This document shows positions 17,044 through 26,788 of a stretch of DNA of 64,000 bases, piece after piece (position 1 is the first letter of the stretch; every line of letters begins with the position of its first letter). Origin of the DNA: Chryseolinea soli (GTDB lineage Bacteria; Bacteroidota; Bacteroidia; Cytophagales; Cyclobacteriaceae); contig NZ_CP032382.1 of assembly GCF_003589925.1 (NCBI RefSeq), forward strand, positions 1,302,001 to 1,366,000. The letters are read 5' to 3'. A program made the translations under genes and the position numbers. The notes under the pieces were generated by a model. The model was not told the origin of the DNA and made no database searches. It saw only the letters and a list, made by a program, of their open reading frames with translations.

Positions 17044-19440
17044 CTATTCGTATCGCAACGACTTCACGGGATTGGCCCGCGCCGACCGCAAGGTGTGATA
17101 GCTGATGGTGATCAACGCAATGACCAACGCGATCGTCCCGCCCAACAGGAACATGAGCGGGTTAATGCTGATGCGATAGGCAAAATTTTGCAGCCATCCA
17201 TACAACAACCAATACGTCAGCGGACTGGCCACGATGAACGACACCACCACCAGCAGTGTGAAATTCTTTGACAACAGCATCGTGATCTGTGTCTCCGTTG
17301 CGCCCAGCACCTTCCGGATACCGATCTCCTTTGTTTTCTTTTCCGTGGTGATCGCCGCCAATCCGAACAATCCCATGCACGAGATCAATATCGCCAGCGA
17401 CGCCATGATGGCCACGACGGAACTCATTTGCTGGTCGGAGCGGTAGAGATTGGCGAAGTGTTCGTCCAGGAAGGTATATTCAAATGGAAAGCTCGTGATC
17501 TGTTTGTCCCACAGATCTTTCACCAGCGCGACCGTTTGCTCCACATGCGCACCACTGATCTTGATCGACATTTCGCTGTAGCCCCAGTCGGGATGCACCA
17601 CCATGGAGAGCGTGTTGATCTTATGGTGCAGGGAGTTGAAATTAAAATCTTCCACCACACCAATGATGGTGCCCAAAGAATCGTTGTGGTACCAGCCATG
17701 GCCCGCCGGCGTGCCTACGGCTTCTTTCAGATTCAGTTCCTTCGCCAACGACTCGTTGATGACAAATGCCTTGCCGGCATCGCCCGCGATTTCCTTGGAA
17801 AAACCCCGGCCGTCTTTCAGTTTAATACCATACACTTTCAAGTACTCATAGTCGACATTAACGTTGGAGGGCGTGATGTCCACGATACCGGTATCGGCTT
17901 TTACTTTAAATCCCCATTGATGAAAATTATTACCCAGACGCTGCCCGGACGCGGTGACGCCGAGGATGGCAGAATTTTTTTGCAACTCCGTCCTAAGCGT
18001 TTCGAATTTCTTGTTCACTTCATTGTTCATGCTCACCAGCATCATCTGATCCTTATCGAATCCGATGTCTTTGTTCTTCATGAAATACAATTGCTGAAGC
18101 ACCACCAACGTACTCACGATCATGGACAAGGCCAATCCAAACTGCACCACCACAAGACCACTTCTAAAAACGGACTTGCCCTCCACTTTGCTGCCGCCCT
18201 TCAACACACGGGAGAGGCTGAACGATGTCATGTAGAATGCCGGGTAGATGCCGGTGATCAGTCCCAAACCCAACGTGATCGCGATCAACACAACCATTTC
18301 CATTTCTTCCCCGAACAGCGACCACAAGCTCAGCTGACGGCCGATCAAATCGTTGAGCAGCGGAACAAACAACACGTTGAGCAGCAACGCGAGCACCAGC
18401 GCCACCATGGCCAGCAACACCGATTCGAAGATGAATTGCGAGAAGAGCTGAAATTTTTTCGCCCCCACCGTTTTGCGAACCCCGATCTCCTTCCAGCGAT
18501 GCGAAGCCCGCGCGGTTGTGAGATTCATAAAATTTACACCCGCGATGAGCAGGATAAATACGCCGATGACAAAGAATACGTCGAGGTACTTGCCGTTGAA
18601 TTTCCGATAGTTGTTATAGTCGTGCTCGATGTCGGTAGAGGCCAGGTGAACATCTTCGAGACGTTGGAGGAAGAGCGTGTAATTTTTTATAGCGTCTTTG
18701 TCCATGTGCCGGATGAGGAAGTCGGGGAACTTGGCTTCCAGGGCTTTGATGTTGGTCTGAGGATCGAGAACAAGATAGGTGTTGAGAAAATTGGATCCCC
18801 ACCGGTTGTTGAACTCGCGATCCTTGCTGAGGTGGAAGGTGATCGACATAAGGGCGTCGAACCGGAGGTGAGAGTTTTCGGGAACATTTTTTAGTACACC
18901 GGTGATCTTGAATTCCTGCTCAGCCAGGGTAAGCGTATTACCCATGGCGCTTTCCACCGAAGGAAAGAACTTCAGCGCAGTTTCCTCCGTCACCAGGAGC
19001 CCGTTGGGTTCATCCAGGCAGGTGGCCCGGTCGCCGGCCAGCAGGGCATAATCGAAAATATCGAGGAACGTACTGTCAACAGCACGCACATCTTTTACAA
19101 GCAATTGGGTCTCCCCTTTTTTGAACACCGTGCTACCCTGGTCGTAGAAGCGCGTATAGCTTTTGATCTCCGGAAAATCGGCCACCATGCTGGGGCCCAT
19201 GCCGGGCATGGAAAGCGCCACCTTCTGCAGGTTGGTGCCGCTGAAATTCTGTACTTCATCCAACCGGTAGATTATGTTTTTCTTGGCGTGAAAGCCATCA
19301 AAGCTTCTTTCATCCTTGATAAAAAGATAGATGACCATGCACGCGGCCAGGCCAATGGCCAGGCTGAAGATATTGATGAAGGCATACAGCGGACTATGCC
19401 GGATGTTGCGCAGGGCAACGGAGAGATAATTCTTGATCAT
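17044..19440 (-). CDS. FtsX/MacB-type ABC transporter permease (copy 1)
   Basis: A 798-residue inner-membrane protein with duplicated MacB architecture: TM helix (about residues 20-42), MacB periplasmic core domain, FtsX domain (about 285-405, with NFMNLTTARASHRWKEIGVRKTVGA), a second TM and core domain, and a terminal FtsX domain (AAITTEKKTKEIGIRKVLGA). The motif IRHSPLYAFINIFSLAIGLA at the start is typical of Bacteroidota members. No ATPase gene adjoins it, so it must pair with an ATPase encoded elsewhere. It probably works in mechanotransmission or export of peptides or lipids rather than classical import. It is paralogous to copies at 22952-25321 and 30684-33122. Confidence 0.92.
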   Translation of the reverse strand: MIKNYLSVALRNIRHSPLYAFINIFSLAIGLAACMVIYLFIKDERSFDGFHAKKNIIYRLDEVQNFSGTNLQKVALSMPGMGPSMVADFPEIKSYTRFYDQGSTVFKKGETQLLVKDVRAVDSTFLDIFDYALLAGDRATCLDEPNGLLVTEETALKFFPSVESAMGNTLTLAEQEFKITGVLKNVPENSHLRFDALMSITFHLSKDREFNNRWGSNFLNTYLVLDPQTNIKALEAKFPDFLIRHMDKDAIKNYTLFLQRLEDVHLASTDIEHDYNNYRKFNGKYLDVFFVIGVFILLIAGVNFMNLTTARASHRWKEIGVRKTVGAKKFQLFSQFIFESVLLAMVALVLALLLNVLFVPLLNDLIGRQLSLWSLFGEEMEMVVLIAITLGLGLITGIYPAFYMTSFSLSRVLKGGSKVEGKSVFRSGLVVVQFGLALSMIVSTLVVLQQLYFMKNKDIGFDKDQMMLVSMNNEVNKKFETLRTELQKNSAILGVTASGQRLGNNFHQWGFKVKADTGIVDITPSNVNVDYEYLKVYGIKLKDGRGFSKEIAGDAGKAFVINESLAKELNLKEAVGTPAGHGWYHNDSLGTIIGVVEDFNFNSLHHKINTLSMVVHPDWGYSEMSIKISGAHVEQTVALVKDLWDKQITSFPFEYTFLDEHFANLYRSDQQMSSVVAIMASLAILISCMGLFGLAAITTEKKTKEIGIRKVLGATETQITMLLSKNFTLLVVVSFIVASPLTYWLLYGWLQNFAYRISINPLMFLLGGTIALVIALITISYHTLRSARANPVKSLRYE

Positions 19441-19594
19441 GCGGCGAGGGTTATGTTGGGAATACTTTGTAGGAAAGGAATGGTTACAGGAAGTTAAGAC
19501 TATTTCAGAAGCGTTTTCCTGACGCGGTGCTCGTTTTACAAAAAATTAACATCTCAGCACTGCGTCCTTTTCCACGGTTGGTGTATATTGAATT

Positions 19595-19945
19595 ATGGTA
19601 ACCCTGCAAGAAGTAGAAGCCTGGGCGCTGGCCCTGCCCGAAGCCGAACAACAGCCTCACTTTGAAAAAGCTTCGTTCCGGGTAAAGAAAAAGATCTTTG
19701 CCACGCTGGATACCGCAAAGAAAAAAGCGGTCGTCAAACTGTCGGCCGTCGACCAATCCGTTTTCTCGAAGTATGACCCCGCCGTCATCTATCCCGTGCC
19801 TGGGGCATGGGGCAAGCAGGGTTGGACGGCCATCGAACTCACCAAAGTCCGCAAGACGATGTTTAAGGATGCGTTGTATACGTCCTATGCCAACGTTGCG
19901 CCTAAAGCGTTGGCCGAACAAGTGAACAAAGGGCGTTCGTTATAG
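19595..19945 (+). CDS. MmcQ/YjbR family protein
   Basis: A 116-residue protein of the MmcQ/YjbR family (PF04237). Characteristic parts are the opening ALALPEAEQQPHFEKASFRV, then KKKIFATLD, the central VKLSAVDQSVFSKYD, and the closing WTAIELTKVRK with a late A-L-A-E-Q helix. Members have a double-wing DNA-binding-like fold, but their cellular role is not established. It is divergent from the permease gene and 57 bp upstream of a lipoprotein gene on the same strand. Confidence 0.9.
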   Translation: MVTLQEVEAWALALPEAEQQPHFEKASFRVKKKIFATLDTAKKKAVVKLSAVDQSVFSKYDPAVIYPVPGAWGKQGWTAIELTKVRKTMFKDALYTSYANVAPKALAEQVNKGRSL

Positions 19946-20002
19946 CTATTTTCTAAACGAGGTTCCAACGAATCGGCGTTTAACCGGGTCTATGGTTTTA
20001 GT

Positions 20003-20767
20003 ATGAAAAAAATAATCCCCCTCTTGATCCTGCTCACCGGCCTCTTCACGCAATGCGAAGATCACGATGCCACACCGTTGCCAGAAAAAAAGTCGCGCGC
20101 CGAGAAGATGTCGTATGGAGAACACTCCTACCGCGTCCTGGGCTACAATGACAAAGGCCAGGTCGAAGCCATCCGGCAGGGATTGATCGACCAGGGTGAC
20201 TCCACCGAAACGGCTTACGCGGTTGTTTATGACCATCAACAAATAACGAAGATCGTCCGCGACGATCGCTCGGAAATGTTTGAGTTCATCTACAAGGAAT
20301 CGCTGCTTACAGAGACGCTGGAATACACGGGCGACCGGGTAACCCAAATGCATTTCTTCGACTATGATGACCAGGGCCGCGTGAAGACCTGGATCGTATT
20401 GCAGGGTTCGGCAGAAGCGGGATTCACACCGGCGATCAAACGGGGATATGAATACGATGCGCGAGGGAATGCCGTAAAGATGGAGTATTACGAGTATCAG
20501 CGCGATGTGCTGGATTTTGTACGCCGCTCGACGACGACGTATGAGAATTTTGACGATAAGAAAAATTCAGCGGTGTTGTTTTTGAATTTTTATCATCCTT
20601 ATCATGGGCTCTTTCAAAATAATCCGGCTACGTGGCGGGTGAGGAATGAGAATGGGTCGGAAGGAGTAACGCATTATGAATATGTGTACAACGAACAAGG
20701 CTATGTGACACACCAGCAGGAGATGTCGGGGGCGTTGGAGGTGAGGTTTTACTTTTCGGAAGATTGA
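20003..20767 (+). CDS. Lipoprotein with YD/RHS-like repeats, function unknown
   Basis: A 254-residue lipoprotein (signal MKKIIPLLILLTGLFTQC, Cys 18). The mature part has several beta-strand motifs of the form Y-x-Y/D-x-x-G-x-x, such as YRVLGYNDKGQVEAI, FFDYDDQGRVKTW, YEYDARGNAVKMEYY and YEYVYNEQGYVTHQ. These resemble the YD repeats of RHS proteins. It is far too short for a polymorphic toxin and has no toxin tail. It is probably an outer-membrane or periplasmic beta-rich protein. Two hairpin repeats lie about 50 bp downstream. Confidence 0.7.
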   Translation: MKKIIPLLILLTGLFTQCEDHDATPLPEKKSRAEKMSYGEHSYRVLGYNDKGQVEAIRQGLIDQGDSTETAYAVVYDHQQITKIVRDDRSEMFEFIYKESLLTETLEYTGDRVTQMHFFDYDDQGRVKTWIVLQGSAEAGFTPAIKRGYEYDARGNAVKMEYYEYQRDVLDFVRRSTTTYENFDDKKNSAVLFLNFYHPYHGLFQNNPATWRVRNENGSEGVTHYEYVYNEQGYVTHQQEMSGALEVRFYFSED

Positions 20768-20817
20768 TGTTTCACAATTGATGATGGAGGTATCATCGAG
20801 GCGATCCCGTCTTGGTC

Positions 20818-20873
20818 AGGGCTAAAGCCCTTTTTTAAGAGCGTGAACCAACCCCGGCCTAAAGGCCGGGGTT
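20818..20873. repeat. Pair of REP-like palindromes sharing a GGC-TAAA-GCC core
   Basis: Two perfect hairpins lie in the space between convergent genes: AGGGCT-AA-AGCCCT (20818-20831, followed by T6) and AACCCCGGCCT-AA-AGGCCGGGGTT (20850-20873). Both are built around the same C-T-A-A-A-G core, which suggests a repetitive extragenic palindrome unit rather than chance. The first also looks like a terminator for the 20003-20767 lipoprotein gene. Whether the unit recurs in the genome cannot be told from this window; I saw no other copy here. Confidence 0.65.
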
Positions 20874-20949
20874 ATTAAATTCTTATACCCTACTGAACTT
20901 GCGCTGACGCAACGCTCACCTGCCTCGCGACTTGATTCGCCTATCTGTT

Positions 20950-21744
20950 CTACTTGTAGTATTTATAGAGCTCTTGGTCTTCCCCTCTCCACTGTGCAAT
21001 TTTTGCCAGCGCGCTAATGAGTGGCTCTTGGAACCATCCTGGCAATCCTTGAAGATACGTTTCACTATAGCCTAATAGTAATGCCATGTGCCAGGGGTTT
21101 TTGGTCATGTCGTCTTTGAGCAGGCCATCGTTGATCAGGCCATAGGCTACCCGGAGCGTTTTCTCGAGACCTGAAGCAGGCGTGGTCTTTACCAACAGCA
21201 CCGATTTTTCATCGCGCGCGTTCAGAAAAAAATGCATATCCTCACGCTGTGCAAGCGCCGATTGCCCTTTGTTGATGATGATTTCGCTTCCGTTGCGACC
21301 AATCCTAACCTGGCCCTCCACGACGGTAAATTCTTCCGTAAAGGTTTTGTGATAATGCCATTCATTGCCGCCTCGCGGTTCGAGCTCAACCTGGACTAAC
21401 TCATAAGCGCCATTCGTTTCGTTCCCTGTTTTCAGGAAAGTGGCGGAATAGTTGCCTGCGGTATTGTAGATCGTCCGCTGCAGGTTCGTTCCAACGCTGT
21501 TATCCAAAGGCGGAAGAAATGCTGCAAAAAGCACGATCGACAAGTAGCCGGCCGTGACCAAAAACAAGACACATCCAAAGATGGCATAGAGCCATTTTGC
21601 CACTAGCCAGCCCTTCACACGCCAAATTCTAACGATACCCACCGGGTAAAATAGCAGGGACAACAAAAATCTCCATTTTTCCGTTTTTAAGAGCATTTCG
21701 GCCTTTTGGGCAGGGTTGCCTGCGGGAACTAACAAGTCTTTCAT
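20950..21744 (-). CDS. Membrane protein with cupin domain
   Basis: A 264-residue protein with two hydrophobic segments (about residues 28-43 and 50-76), then a cupin barrel (about 95-195). The cupin metal-type motif is EWHYHKTFTEEFTVVEGQVRIG, followed by GQSALAQREDMHFFLNARDE. The C-terminal region (about 200-264) is helical. The domain order suggests a membrane-bound small-molecule sensor or enzyme. It is divergent from an AraC regulator only 77 bp away, so that regulator probably controls it. Confidence 0.8.
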   Translation of the reverse strand: MKDLLVPAGNPAQKAEMLLKTEKWRFLLSLLFYPVGIVRIWRVKGWLVAKWLYAIFGCVLFLVTAGYLSIVLFAAFLPPLDNSVGTNLQRTIYNTAGNYSATFLKTGNETNGAYELVQVELEPRGGNEWHYHKTFTEEFTVVEGQVRIGRNGSEIIINKGQSALAQREDMHFFLNARDEKSVLLVKTTPASGLEKTLRVAYGLINDGLLKDDMTKNPWHMALLLGYSETYLQGLPGWFQEPLISALAKIAQWRGEDQELYKYYK

Positions 21745-21821
21745 ATGATTTTAAAATTTTATCAAAGGTCTTGGATGCCCGCATGCTCGCGTTAGGATAA
21801 ACGGATTTTGATTTAGGAAAA

Positions 21822-22829
21822 ATGGATAAAATCGACACCGCCAACTGGAACAATTACTTTAGCAACGCAGAAGTTTCCCTGCTTCACGCCAGCGAAAGAT
21901 ATTCCGAGACGTTATTCTCCTTCAAAGAACCTGGGCTAGCTTCCGGAAAAGTGCACGCCGTGACAACACCCGGTATGGTGCTCACCGAGTTTTGCCTGCA
22001 AGCCAATAATCCCTTTCAACTTCTGGACACAGAACCTAAAGAATCTGCCGAGTCTGTGTTTGTTTTAGATGGAGATGTCGAGTCGCACTTTTCATATCTG
22101 AACAACCCGGTCTGTTTCAATAGCCAGCATCACAACTTGCAGTACAGCCCCCAGTTTGCGGGCGATCACATTATTCACTCCGGAAATTTTCATGCGCTGA
22201 CCATCACCTATGATCTTCCTTATCTGAACGATCTTTTGCAGTGCAATGACAACGGATCGCTACAGGCCTTAAGCAAAAACCTCAATAAAAAGGAGAATTT
22301 TTTGGCGGCTAACCATTCGGTGGGCTGGGATAGACGAATCACCGAAGTGGTTCAATCGGTCCGGCACTGTCAATTTCAAGGGCCTACACGATACATTTTC
22401 CTCGAGAGCAAAATGCTGGAGCTGTTTGTTTTACAAATGGAACATTTGCATTCGCTGCAAACATCGCCGGGGAAGGATGAGTGGAGGAAGGAAGACAGGG
22501 AAAAAATGCATGCCGTAAGGGAATATATTGAGCAGGCCTATTTAGAGCCGTTAACCCTGAAAGCGCTGACCCATGCATTCGGTCTCAATGAATTTAAGCT
22601 GAAGAAAGGTTATAAGCATTTCTTTAAGACGACGGTCTTCGAACACATCCTCCAGCTTAGAATGCAAAAGGCGCAAGACCTCTTGAACGAACAGCAGATG
22701 ACGATTTCGGAAGTAGCGCAATTTATAGGGTATGACAATACCGGTAGTTTTTCCTATGAATATAAAAAGCGATTTGGGTATAGCCCGAGTCACGTCAAAA
22801 GATCATCGTCTCTCGTTTCGCTCCGCTGA
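21822..22829 (+). CDS. AraC-family transcriptional regulator
   Basis: A 335-residue regulator. The N-terminal 230 residues are an uncharacterised sensor part. The C-terminal AraC domain (about residues 235-330) has two helix-turn-helix motifs: LTLKALTHAFGLNEFKLKKG and MTISEVAQFIGYDNTGSFSYEYKK, ending FGYSPSHVKR. It is divergent from the cupin membrane protein, which is its most likely target. No inverted operator is obvious in the 77-bp spacer, only an AT-rich palindrome near 21747. Confidence 0.92.
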   Translation: MDKIDTANWNNYFSNAEVSLLHASERYSETLFSFKEPGLASGKVHAVTTPGMVLTEFCLQANNPFQLLDTEPKESAESVFVLDGDVESHFSYLNNPVCFNSQHHNLQYSPQFAGDHIIHSGNFHALTITYDLPYLNDLLQCNDNGSLQALSKNLNKKENFLAANHSVGWDRRITEVVQSVRHCQFQGPTRYIFLESKMLELFVLQMEHLHSLQTSPGKDEWRKEDREKMHAVREYIEQAYLEPLTLKALTHAFGLNEFKLKKGYKHFFKTTVFEHILQLRMQKAQDLLNEQQMTISEVAQFIGYDNTGSFSYEYKKRFGYSPSHVKRSSSLVSLR

Positions 22830-22841
22830 TCACTGCCTCGC

Positions 22842-22868
22842 CTTTGTTGGTGTTCTTCACCAACAAAG
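22842..22868. terminator. Strong hairpin between convergent genes
   Basis: CTTTGTTGGTG (22842-22852) and CACCAACAAAG (22858-22868) form a perfect 11-bp stem with a TTCTT loop, 13 bp after the AraC stop. The downstream T-tract is weak, so it may act as a terminator for the AraC gene or simply protect the transcript end. Confidence 0.6.
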
Positions 22869-22951
22869 TTCGCATAGTGTCATTCTGCCACTTTCCCTCC
22901 GTCTCACCCAAATGTGTCGTGTGACACCTCCTCGATAATCCCTCGTCCCTG

Positions 22952-25321
22952 TCAATTTTCATTAAGCGTCTTCGCCGGGTTTGCCTGCGCGGAGAACAAC
23001 GCCTGGGTACCTACGATGGCAAGGGCAAATAGAAGGGCTACCACTCCTGTGAGCGGAAATATCCAAATCGGAATTTCGATACGGTAGGAGTAGCGTTGTA
23101 AAAATTCATTCAGCATCCACCAAGCCAAAGGACATGACAGCACAAACGCCAACAACACCAACTTTGAAAAATCTTTCGACAATAAAGCCACAATGCTGGA
23201 TACCGAGGCGCCCAACACTTTGCGAATTCCAATTTCCTTGGTGCGCTGCTCCGCAATGAACGACGCCAGTCCGAAAAGTCCCAGGCCGGTCACGGTGATG
23301 GCCAGCAGGGCAAATAAGTTTGCCAGCTTGCCCGTGAGGGTGATGTCGGTAAATTTCTTTTGGAATTCGGCATCCACAAATTTGAACTCGAACGGATAGG
23401 CCGGGCTATAATTTTTGAAAACTGCTTCTACACTTTTTAAAGATGCCTCCATGTCTTTCGTTTTGTCGAGCCGCACGGTGACGACGTTGAACCAATTCGG
23501 TTGAAATTCGACGAACATCGGGCCAACGCCTTCGTAGGCCGAGCCCATCACCGTGTTCTCCACCACTCCAATCAATTTGCGTTTGCGACCCTGACCCAGG
23601 TCGAGTTCCTGTCCGATGGGATCTTTTAGTCCCATCGCGTCCAGCGCGGCGCGATTAATAATGATCGATGCCGTGTCCCCGGGAAAGTCTTCCGAGAAAT
23701 CGCGGCCCATGAGTACTTTGATGCCCATGGTTTTTGAGAAATCGTATTCGGTGGCGAGGTCGCAGAAAATAAGTTTTTGATCGGGCGATTGTCCGGGCCA
23801 GCCCAGGAAGCTCCAGCTATTGGGATTGGTGATCGGAAAATTGGATCTGGTCACGCTCGCCACCACGCCCGATTGCAGGAGCGACTGTTTGAACGGATGA
23901 TAGCTTTTGGCCAGATCGGCATTCACCTGGAAGGTGATGAGGCTCTCGCGATCATATCCGATGTCGCGTCCCTTCACGTGCTGGATCTGCCGGTACACCA
24001 CAAGCGTTCCCAGGATCAATAAAATAGAAAATCCAAACTGCAATGTCACCAACACCTTGCGTGGGGTGCCGCTGCTTTTGCCGATCTGCGCTTTGCCTTT
24101 CAACACCATGGCCGGTTGAAACGATGAGAGATAAAAAGCCGGGTAGCTTCCGGCGACGATGCCTGTAAAAAAAATGATGGTGCCCGAAAAAATCCAGAAC
24201 TGCGGCTGATCATAGGCAATGGACAATTCTTTTTGCACTAACCCGTTGTAGGCCGGCAACAACAGTTCGGCCAGCAACACCGAGATCACAAAAGCGATCG
24301 AGGCAATGGCAAACGACTCGGCCAAAAATTGAAACACCAGGTCATGACGTCGCGAGCCCACACTTTTGCGAATGCCTACTTCGCGCGCGCGTCGTTCCGA
24401 ACGGGCCGTCGCCAAATTCATAAAGTTAATACAAGCAATCACGAGGATGAAGATCGCGATCAGCGAAAACATTTGAACATACTCGATGCGCCCGCCTGCC
24501 GTTTTGCCATTTTCAAAATGGTCGTACAACCTCCACTCCAACAGCGGAAATAAAAAGAACGTGTGCTTCACGTCGCTCTTCAGGTTCCGATCGCCCAGGT
24601 CGCCGACAACTTGCTCCACGTCTGCACGCGATTCAGAATCGCGCAACTCCACATAGACTGGAAAAGAATAATTTCCCCAATTGCTGCGTACGTTGTTCCG
24701 GTCGGGCGTGCTGTTCTCATACAATCTCCAGGGCAACAGGCAGTCGAATTGAAGGGAGGAATTTACCGGGATATTACGCATCACGCCGGTCACTTTTTGT
24801 TGATACTTATTGTCCACCAACACCAGTTGATTGATGGGATCGGCATCGCCAAAGAGCGCTTTGGCCACGGCCTCCGAGATCACGAGCGAGCCTTCATCCA
24901 GCAACACCTTGTCACGGTTACCCTTCAACAGGGGAAATTCAAACATCTTCAAGAATTCGGGCGTCACATGCCGGCCTTGCTTGCGAATGGACTTTTCGCC
25001 TACGTTCAGCAAATGATCCGAACCCCAATCGGCCAGCGCGGTGTTGGTCACGCGTGGGTCGGAAGTCTTCATGCCTTCGTAGGCAGCAGCTGGCGCGGCG
25101 CCCCAGGTGTGGATGGTGCCATCATAGTTCACATTGGCCATGACCTGGTAGATGCGGTCCGCTTTGGGATGAAAGCGGTCGTAAGAGGTCTCGTCGAATA
25201 CCCACAGCAGGATGAGGATGACGCTGGTCAGGCCAATGGAGAGGCCGGCAATGTTGATGGCGGCATAGACCTTGTTTTTGCGCAGGCTGCGCAGCGTGAC
25301 GAGGATGTAGTTTCGGATCAT
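22952..25321 (-). CDS. FtsX/MacB-type ABC transporter permease (copy 2)
   Basis: A 789-residue permease with the same layout as the copy at 17044-19440: N-terminal TM (YAAINIAGLSIGLTSVILILLW), MacB core, FtsX (NFMNLATARSERRAREVGIRKSVGS), second core, terminal FtsX (FIAEQRTKEIGIRKVLGA). The two differ strongly in the periplasmic domains, so they are old paralogues rather than a recent duplication. There is no adjacent ATPase. It converges on the AraC gene, with 122 bp between the stops. Its substrate is unknown. Confidence 0.92.
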   Translation of the reverse strand: MIRNYILVTLRSLRKNKVYAAINIAGLSIGLTSVILILLWVFDETSYDRFHPKADRIYQVMANVNYDGTIHTWGAAPAAAYEGMKTSDPRVTNTALADWGSDHLLNVGEKSIRKQGRHVTPEFLKMFEFPLLKGNRDKVLLDEGSLVISEAVAKALFGDADPINQLVLVDNKYQQKVTGVMRNIPVNSSLQFDCLLPWRLYENSTPDRNNVRSNWGNYSFPVYVELRDSESRADVEQVVGDLGDRNLKSDVKHTFFLFPLLEWRLYDHFENGKTAGGRIEYVQMFSLIAIFILVIACINFMNLATARSERRAREVGIRKSVGSRRHDLVFQFLAESFAIASIAFVISVLLAELLLPAYNGLVQKELSIAYDQPQFWIFSGTIIFFTGIVAGSYPAFYLSSFQPAMVLKGKAQIGKSSGTPRKVLVTLQFGFSILLILGTLVVYRQIQHVKGRDIGYDRESLITFQVNADLAKSYHPFKQSLLQSGVVASVTRSNFPITNPNSWSFLGWPGQSPDQKLIFCDLATEYDFSKTMGIKVLMGRDFSEDFPGDTASIIINRAALDAMGLKDPIGQELDLGQGRKRKLIGVVENTVMGSAYEGVGPMFVEFQPNWFNVVTVRLDKTKDMEASLKSVEAVFKNYSPAYPFEFKFVDAEFQKKFTDITLTGKLANLFALLAITVTGLGLFGLASFIAEQRTKEIGIRKVLGASVSSIVALLSKDFSKLVLLAFVLSCPLAWWMLNEFLQRYSYRIEIPIWIFPLTGVVALLFALAIVGTQALFSAQANPAKTLNEN

Positions 25322-25387
25322 GGCAAGGTAGTTTATATAGCTACTGGCCGGTTTCCAAAAGGTTGCAAGGTTTGCTAAAAAATAGTT

Positions 25388-26671
25388 TTACTGGTCAAAT
25401 TCGTCCGCATAGACGACCGTGCCCGTTTCATTTTTCAAGCGCACGAAATCCACGGCCCCCGGCGTGTTGAAGGTAAAAATAAGTACCTCGATCTTCCCAA
25501 AGTCGTGCTCATACTTGATGTGTTCTACCGCCACATCATTCAAAAAAATGGTTGCGTTCCGGTTGTGATTTTCGATCCGCAGCGTCTGCCACGCCTTCAG
25601 CAAATCCGTTCCCAACGCGGAAAGATCATGGTCGTTGCCTCCTTTGTAAACCTCTCCCATTCCCACACCGAGGTTACTCACGCATCCTTTGATGGTGATG
25701 GGCACAAAGCAAATTCCTTCTTCACACACAATCATGATTTCCGCATTCGGGCAAGCCTGGCTCAACAGGCTGTCGCTCCGCATTCGAGTTTCCAGCACAA
25801 AGTTGTTGCTGGTCACATTTTCAAAATCGCGGCTATTGTAATAACGGTACATGAAATTTTTCTGGACGTCGACACCGGCCGCCTTCAAATCTTCCTGCGT
25901 GGTTTGCAGAAGGCCGTCGCGCTTCAGACGGCTGCGGTCGAGATACAAGGGGTGCGTATCCATGGGATCATAGCGTAAGGAGGCGAACCATCCATCGCTT
26001 TTGATGTGCACGCGAGCAGTGGCTACCACCGAATCGTTTACCATGAGACGCGCATGATGGAAGCCTGGGTTGTAGTAGATGGCCGAAAAATGATTTTTCG
26101 TTGGATCGATCCGCGTTCTATCGCGCGGGTTCCACGATTGCTGGATAAAAAAGCTGTCGGCCTCGATGTTGCTCACGTCATAATTGAAGATGACGGTGTT
26201 GGGCACGCCTTCCGTGACGGTCTTGTCGGCTCGAAATGGAATGGTGGCCGGCAGTTTTAATTTCTTTTTCCCCAGTCCAAATCCCAAGATGGCGATCACG
26301 CCGGCGACAACGATGGCCGAGCCGAGCGCCAGGTAGAACCGCACGCTCATTTCCTGTTTCGCCGCCAGCGGTTCGGAAGGGAAAGCGACGATGTTTCCGG
26401 CATTTGCTTTTTTGAACGACTGCCAATCGGAAAAATCCAGGGCGCTGGCCAGGGCATCCAGCGTCGTAGGGTGGGGTTCCTGGACGAAGTCGTCTTTCCA
26501 CACGCGTTTCAGGGTGGAGATGCTGAGCCGCACTTTCGATTTTTGTTCGATGTGATCGGCCAGGTATTCCAGGTCGCGCTGCTTCACCTTGCCGTCGCCG
26601 TTGCCCAGCATCAGTTTTTTTTCAACGAGTGTCCGGTAGAGAACAATATAGTCTTTTTCGGAAGCAGACAT
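25388..26671 (-). CDS. Membrane-spanning protein with cytoplasmic HTH-like N-terminus
   Basis: I chose the ATG at 26671 (MSASEKDYIVLY); an upstream extension adds 31 residues without family character. The product has 427 residues. The N-terminal 90 residues look like a winged or helix-turn-helix domain (LEYLADHIEQKSKVRLSISTLKRVW, TTLDALASALDFSDWQSFKK). A single TM follows (about residues 106-125) and then a 300-residue beta-rich extracytoplasmic domain. Proteins with this layout occur in Cytophagales and may act as one-component membrane regulators, like ToxR in topology. It lies 66 bp from the permease gene and is divergent from the secreted hydrolase gene. Confidence 0.75.
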   Translation of the reverse strand: MSASEKDYIVLYRTLVEKKLMLGNGDGKVKQRDLEYLADHIEQKSKVRLSISTLKRVWKDDFVQEPHPTTLDALASALDFSDWQSFKKANAGNIVAFPSEPLAAKQEMSVRFYLALGSAIVVAGVIAILGFGLGKKKLKLPATIPFRADKTVTEGVPNTVIFNYDVSNIEADSFFIQQSWNPRDRTRIDPTKNHFSAIYYNPGFHHARLMVNDSVVATARVHIKSDGWFASLRYDPMDTHPLYLDRSRLKRDGLLQTTQEDLKAAGVDVQKNFMYRYYNSRDFENVTSNNFVLETRMRSDSLLSQACPNAEIMIVCEEGICFVPITIKGCVSNLGVGMGEVYKGGNDHDLSALGTDLLKAWQTLRIENHNRNATIFLNDVAVEHIKYEHDFGKIEVLIFTFNTPGAVDFVRLKNETGTVVYADEFDQ

Positions 26672-26788
26672 CTGGTGGTTTTTTTGAATGAACGCGGATT
26701 GACTGCCAAAAGATCGCAAATTGATCCCGAATCCTCCACACCAAACCTGGAATATTGCGTTCATACATCAACCTAAAAAAACCATTGC

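Noticed and set aside
20003..20767. RHS/YD-repeat polymorphic toxin
   Set aside because: The protein has only 254 residues, is a lipoprotein, and has no toxin tail or neighbouring immunity gene.
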